Shown in pieces: positions 60,422-64,000 of a stretch of DNA of 64,000 nt. Each line of letters starts with the position of its first letter. Positions within the stretch are counted from its first letter, which is position 1. The position numbers and the translations under genes were made by a program. The stretch spans positions 62,001-126,000 of the forward strand of contig NZ_SMBU01000008.1 in NCBI RefSeq assembly GCF_004342485.1, given 5' to 3'. The DNA is from Roseateles saccharophilus. GTDB lineage: Bacteria; Pseudomonadota; Gammaproteobacteria; Burkholderiales; Burkholderiaceae_C. Below the pieces are notes generated by a model. The model was not told where the DNA came from, did no database searches, and saw only the letters and a list, made by a program, of their open reading frames with translations.

Positions 60422-61106
60422 CAGAGTCGGTTTTCTTTTCGCCACCTTCGTCGGCCAGCATGGCTTTCAGCAGTGGCAGGGTCAGCGCGCGCTTGGCAGA
60501 CAGCGCGAATTCGTCGAGGCGCTCCAGCAAGGCCATCAGGCCCTTGAGGTTGCGCTCGAAGCGGGTCAGCAGATAGGACAACACATCGTCGCCGAGCAGC
60601 AGGCCGCGGCGGTCGGCCTCGCGGCGCAGCACGGCGCGCATCTCGGCCTCGCGCAACGGTTCGAGGGCGAAGCTCGGGCCCCAGCCCAGCCGGGTGCGCA
60701 AGTCCTCGCGCACGGCCAGGTCGACGGCGGGGGCGTCGGCGGTCGCGACGACGTTGTAGCCCTGCCCCGCCGACGCGACGAAGAGCGCAAAGGCCGCATG
60801 CTGCTGGCCCGCGTCGAAGCGGTGGCAGTCGTCCAGCAGCAGCAGGCTCTCATGGGCCGGCAGCTCCCAGGGCAGCGGGGTGTCGGCGTCATACCAGGCC
60901 ACGCGCTGGCCGGCTGCCTGCCAGCGCTCGGCCAGGGCCTGCAGCAGATGGGTCTTGCCGGAGCCGGTCGGCCCCCAGAGCAGCACCGGCGGGTCGCCCG
61001 GCATCAGGCCGAGCAGATAGGCCAGCGCCTCGGCGTTGGCGCCGGTCACGAAGTTGTCGAAGCTGTGGGCCGGAGGCGCCAGCAGCGCAAGCGGGATCTG
61101 CCTCAT
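60402..61106 (-). CDS. hda: DnaA regulatory inactivator Hda
   Basis: 234 residues, DnaA-related AAA+ protein. The N-terminus MRQIPLALLAPP contains a QxPLAL beta-clamp-binding motif; Walker A is GPTGSGKTHLLQA and Walker B LLLDDCHRF. With the clamp it stimulates hydrolysis of DnaA-ATP after initiation. It overlaps the HAD gene by 20 bases and starts within the perM stop (TGATG). Confidence 0.93.
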   Translation of the reverse strand: MRQIPLALLAPPAHSFDNFVTGANAEALAYLLGLMPGDPPVLLWGPTGSGKTHLLQALAERWQAAGQRVAWYDADTPLPWELPAHESLLLLDDCHRFDAGQQHAAFALFVASAGQGYNVVATADAPAVDLAVREDLRTRLGWGPSFALEPLREAEMRAVLRREADRRGLLLGDDVLSYLLTRFERNLKGLMALLERLDEFALSAKRALTLPLLKAMLADEGGEKKTDSDESDTV

Positions 61107-62167
61107 CACCGGAACAGCGCGCTGCCGAGATAGGCCGCATGCAGGCGCCGCACGGCGACCACCGCCAGCGCCGACAGCGGCAGCGCGATCAGCACGCCGA
61201 CGAAGCCCAGCAGATGGCCGAAGGCCAGCAGCGCGAAGATGACCATCAGCGGGCTCAGGCCGATGCGCTCGCCGACGAAGCGCGGCGTGAGCACGAAGCC
61301 CTCCAGCAACTGCCCGATGCCGAACACGACGGCGACGGCCGCGACGCCATACAGGTTGGCGAACTGCAGCAACCCGGCCAGCAGGGCCAGCAGCAGGCCG
61401 AGGCCGAAGCCGACGTAGGGAATGAAGACCGCCAGGCCGGTGAAGACGCCGATGGGCAGGGCCAGGTCGAAGCGGGCGAGCGAGAGCGCGATGCTGTAGT
61501 AAGCAGCCAACGCCAGCATCACCAGCAACTGCCCGCGCAGGTATTGGCCCAGCATGGCGTCGCATTCGGCCAGGAAACCGCCCACCGCCTCGCGCGCCAC
61601 CGGCGGCACCAGGGCCCAGGCGCGCGCCATCAGCGAAGGCCAATCGTGCAGCAGATAGAAGAGCACGACGGGCAGCAGCACCGCGTTGCCGACGAAGGCC
61701 AGCAGGAAGCTGCCGCCGATGCGGGCCGAGCTCAGCACCGTGGCCAGCCAGTCCTCCAGGTTCGCGTCCAGATACTTCAGCACGAAGGCCTTGATGCTGG
61801 CCGTGTCGAGCTGGAGCTGGATGCCATGCTGGGCCAGCCAGGGTGCGAGCCGCTCGTTGGCCACCTTGGCCAGGGCCGGGATCTGCTCGCGCAGCGCCGG
61901 GATCTCCTGGTTCAGGATGGGCAGCACGAGCAGCAGCAGGGCCAGCAGCGCCACGCCGAGCAGCAGCTCGACGACCAGCACGGCGACGACGCGCGGCAGG
62001 CGCCGACCGACCAGGGCCTGCACGGCCGGCGCCAGCGCATAGGCCAGCACGGCGGCGGTGATGAAGGGCGCAAGCACGGGCGCCAGCAGCCACAGCAGCA
62101 GGGCTGCGGCGACGGCGACGGCACCCCAGGCCAGGGCGGTGCGTTGGTGCTTGCTGAGCTTCATCAT
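61106..62167 (-). CDS. perM: AI-2E/PerM family transporter
   Basis: 353 residues with about eight helices. PLGVFTGLAVFIPYVGFGLG-like PIGVFTGLAVFIPYVG, EGFVLTPRFVGERIGLSP and FGHLLGFVGVLIALPLSAL are conserved in PerM proteins. Substrates are debated. The ATG at 62167 (MMKLSKHQ) is chosen as the usual start. It is coupled to hda, a common Burkholderiales arrangement. Confidence 0.88.
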   Translation of the reverse strand: MMKLSKHQRTALAWGAVAVAAALLLWLLAPVLAPFITAAVLAYALAPAVQALVGRRLPRVVAVLVVELLLGVALLALLLLVLPILNQEIPALREQIPALAKVANERLAPWLAQHGIQLQLDTASIKAFVLKYLDANLEDWLATVLSSARIGGSFLLAFVGNAVLLPVVLFYLLHDWPSLMARAWALVPPVAREAVGGFLAECDAMLGQYLRGQLLVMLALAAYYSIALSLARFDLALPIGVFTGLAVFIPYVGFGLGLLLALLAGLLQFANLYGVAAVAVVFGIGQLLEGFVLTPRFVGERIGLSPLMVIFALLAFGHLLGFVGVLIALPLSALAVVAVRRLHAAYLGSALFR

Positions 62168-62192
62168 GGCATTGGGCGGCGGGCGCGGATTG

Positions 62193-63050
62193 TCACTGAA
62201 GCGGCGGCCTGCCCCGCTCCAGCAACACGGCCAGGCGGGCGCGCAACTGGGGGGCGTCGGCCGCATCGCCGCGCTCGGCGAGATAGGCGGCCAGATCCTC
62301 GGCCGCGGCGCCGGTGGCGCCCAGGGCGGCCAGGGCCAGGCCGCGGTCGCGCTTCTCCACGGGGTCGTCGGGCAAGAGCACGACGAGGCGCCGCTGCACG
62401 GCCAGCACGCGCGGCCAGTCCTGGGCGGCGCGATGCACCTCTTTTAGATTGCGCAGCATGCGGGCCAGGATCTGGCGTGGCGAGGCCGCGCGCAGGAAGA
62501 ACTCAAGCGGCAGCTGCAGGTCGTCCGGCAGGCCGCTGCCCTGCCGGTACAGGGCCAGGCGCTCGTCCAGACGTGCGGCCGACAGTGATTCGCCGGTGAA
62601 GGGATCGACGATGGCCTCGCCCGGGCCGATCTTGCACTTGACCAGGAAGTGGCCGGGGAAGGCCACGCCCGAGACGCTCAGGCCGATCTGCTCACCCAGT
62701 TCCAGCAGCAGCACGGCCAGCGAGATCGGCAGGCCGCGGCGGCTTTGCAGCACGCGGTGGATGAAGCTGTTGTCCGGCGCGTAGTAGTTGTTCAGGTTGC
62801 CCGCGAAACCAAGCTCGCCGTGGAAGAAGCGTGTCAGCAGATGCAGGCGATGAGCGGGTGCCGCGTCCACGGCGACACGCTCGCGCAGGCGCCTGGCCAG
62901 GCCGTCCACCTCGGCCAGCACGGCCTGCACATCGAGCTGGGGGTATTCGTCCTGGGCCAGGCTGACCGCCGCCTCGAGCAGGTTCAGCCCCGCGTCCTCG
63001 GCGACGAGGCTGGCGAAGTAATCCAGGGGCGTGGGCGGGGCGAAGCGCAT
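62193..63050 (-). CDS. SirB1 family transglutaminase-like/TPR protein
   Basis: 285 residues. NNYYAPDNSFIHRVLQSRRG followed by LPISLAVLLLELGEQIGL and FPGHFLVKCKIGPGEAIVDP define SirB1 (a transglutaminase-like fold), with helical TPR-like repeats after about residue 190. Function is not established. Its start overlaps the murJ stop by one base. Confidence 0.87.
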   Translation of the reverse strand: MRFAPPTPLDYFASLVAEDAGLNLLEAAVSLAQDEYPQLDVQAVLAEVDGLARRLRERVAVDAAPAHRLHLLTRFFHGELGFAGNLNNYYAPDNSFIHRVLQSRRGLPISLAVLLLELGEQIGLSVSGVAFPGHFLVKCKIGPGEAIVDPFTGESLSAARLDERLALYRQGSGLPDDLQLPLEFFLRAASPRQILARMLRNLKEVHRAAQDWPRVLAVQRRLVVLLPDDPVEKRDRGLALAALGATGAAAEDLAAYLAERGDAADAPQLRARLAVLLERGRPPLQ

Positions 63051-64000
63051 CAGGCGGGACGGGACAGGGCCTTGAGCTTGACGCCAGCCAGCATCAAGAC
63101 GCTGAAGTAAACGACGGCGCTGCCGGCCAGGCTGGCCGCCATCACCAGGGCACGGTGGAACTCATGCGCCCCCAGCGCGATCCAGTCCAGGCGCGAGGCC
63201 AGTTGCCATTGCAGCAGGCCCATGGCCACGCAACCCGCGCCGACACGCAGGCCAAAGGCCAGCCAGCCCGGCTCGGGGCGGTAGCTGCCCAGCTTCCTCA
63301 AGCCCAGCAGCAGCCAGCTCGCGTTGACCAGGGCGCCCAGGCCGATGGACAGCGCCAGGCCGGCCACGCCGATCCAGGGCACGAAGACCAGGTTGAAGCA
63401 CTGGGTCAGCACCAGCACGACGACGGCGATCTTGGCCGGCGTACCGGTGTCCTGGCGGGCGTAGAAGCCGGGCGCCAGCACCTTGACGGCGATCAGGCCC
63501 AGCAGGCCGACGCCCCAGCCCATCACCGACTGCGCCGTGTGGGCCACGTCCGCGGCACCGAAGGCCTTGCGGTGATAGAGCACGGCCGTCAGCGGTTCGG
63601 CGAAGACCAGCAGCGCAACGGCGCAGGGCAGCGCCAGCAGCAGCACCATGCGCAGGCCCCAGTCGAGCAGGTGGCTGTAACGCGCATCCTCGCCAGACGC
63701 CTGCGCGGCGGAGAGCTGCGGCGTCAGCACCGCGCTGAGCGCCACGCCCAGCAACCCGATCGGAAACTCCATCAGCCGGTCGGCGTAGTTCAGCCAGGAG
63801 GTCGCGCCCTCGGCAAGATGGCTGGAGATCTGCGTATTGATCATCAGCGACAGCTGCGACACGCCCACGCCCAGCAGCGCCGGCCCCATCGCCAGCAGCA
63901 TCCGCCCGACGCCGGGATGGGCTCGTGAATCCCGCAGGCCACCCAGGGTCCAGCGCATGCGCGGCCGCATGCCGATGCGGCTCAGCGCCGGCCATTGCAC
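63050..64000 (-). CDS. murJ: Lipid II flippase MurJ (partial, 5' end beyond the window)
   Basis: The last 316 residues of a MATE/MOP-type flippase, with about nine helices. SSHLAEGATSWLNYADRLME, LPCAVALLVFAEPLTAVLYH and VKVLAPGFYARQDTGTPAKI are MurJ hallmarks. It flips lipid II across the cytoplasmic membrane. About 200 N-terminal residues lie outside the window. Confidence 0.93.
   Translation of the reverse strand: MQWPALSRIGMRPRMRWTLGGLRDSRAHPGVGRMLLAMGPALLGVGVSQLSLMINTQISSHLAEGATSWLNYADRLMEFPIGLLGVALSAVLTPQLSAAQASGEDARYSHLLDWGLRMVLLLALPCAVALLVFAEPLTAVLYHRKAFGAADVAHTAQSVMGWGVGLLGLIAVKVLAPGFYARQDTGTPAKIAVVVLVLTQCFNLVFVPWIGVAGLALSIGLGALVNASWLLLGLRKLGSYRPEPGWLAFGLRVGAGCVAMGLLQWQLASRLDWIALGAHEFHRALVMAASLAGSAVVYFSVLMLAGVKLKALSRPA

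Overview
High-GC, gene-dense DNA (64 kb, no tRNA, rRNA, CRISPR array or intact insertion sequence recognised) that reads as a chromosomal segment of a Burkholderiales bacterium. The best guess is the Roseateles/Rubrivivax/Leptothrix group. This rests on gene content and order (rpsP-rimM-trmD-rplS, hda-perM, pcnB-folK, ribF-ileS-lspA, YajQ beside MurB, an E. coli-type argG) and on a decayed PEP-CTERM TPR gene (prsT), and is an inference.

Layout. 1-4.8 kb: an iron-responsive locus. A partial feoA-like gene on the minus strand faces two Fur-box-like palindromes. On the plus strand follows a five-gene operon: diheme cytochrome c peroxidase lipoprotein, coiled-coil porin, FMN-binding protein with an SGAT flavinylation site, the FMN transferase ApbE, and a four-helix membrane protein. 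I read it as an extracytoplasmic flavin/haem electron-transfer unit linked to iron. 4.8-16.5 kb: a signalling island. On the minus strand are a receiver/kinase protein lacking the usual phospho-histidine, an amide/urea-type substrate-binding protein and a 1259-residue hybrid kinase. On the plus strand are two membrane hybrid kinases and an HD-GYP response regulator. 16.5-23.1 kb: trhO, an alpha/beta hydrolase and a polar amino acid ABC importer with two tandem binding proteins and an embedded aspartoacylase-family gene. 23.1-28.2 kb: oligopeptidase, a secreted coiled-coil protein, YaeQ, a small acetyltransferase and argG.

28.2-32.5 kb: a perfect LexA-type operator in front of a 26-residue ORF, a frameshifted exported ATP-dependent DNA ligase, murB, yajQ, a retropepsin-like protease and the prsT remnant, followed by a 14-G tract and a terminator. 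32.5-42.3 kb: paired acyl-CoA dehydrogenases, a DUF3617 protein, rsuA-like, ribF, ileS, a copy of an intergenic hairpin repeat, lspA and a DUF2189 protein. 42.3-50.6 kb: a soluble PAS histidine kinase, a quinone oxidoreductase, a DMT exporter, an RluA-type synthase, an SDR, then a cobalamin nucleotide-loop block (cobT, cobS, cobC, CobD/CbiB-like) with a second copy of the hairpin repeat. 50.6-64 kb: Nudix, rpsP-rimM-trmD-rplS, an acetyltransferase, a TM2 protein, Pit phosphate transport with its DUF47 partner, an SLC13/ArsB-like transporter, folK, pcnB, a HAD phosphatase, hda, perM, SirB1 and the 3' part of murJ.

The items most worth following are the Fur-boxed flavinylation operon, the LexA-controlled micro-ORF, the dispersed repeat whose two copies show compensatory stem changes, and the kinase/binding-protein operon with the His-to-Gln substitution.
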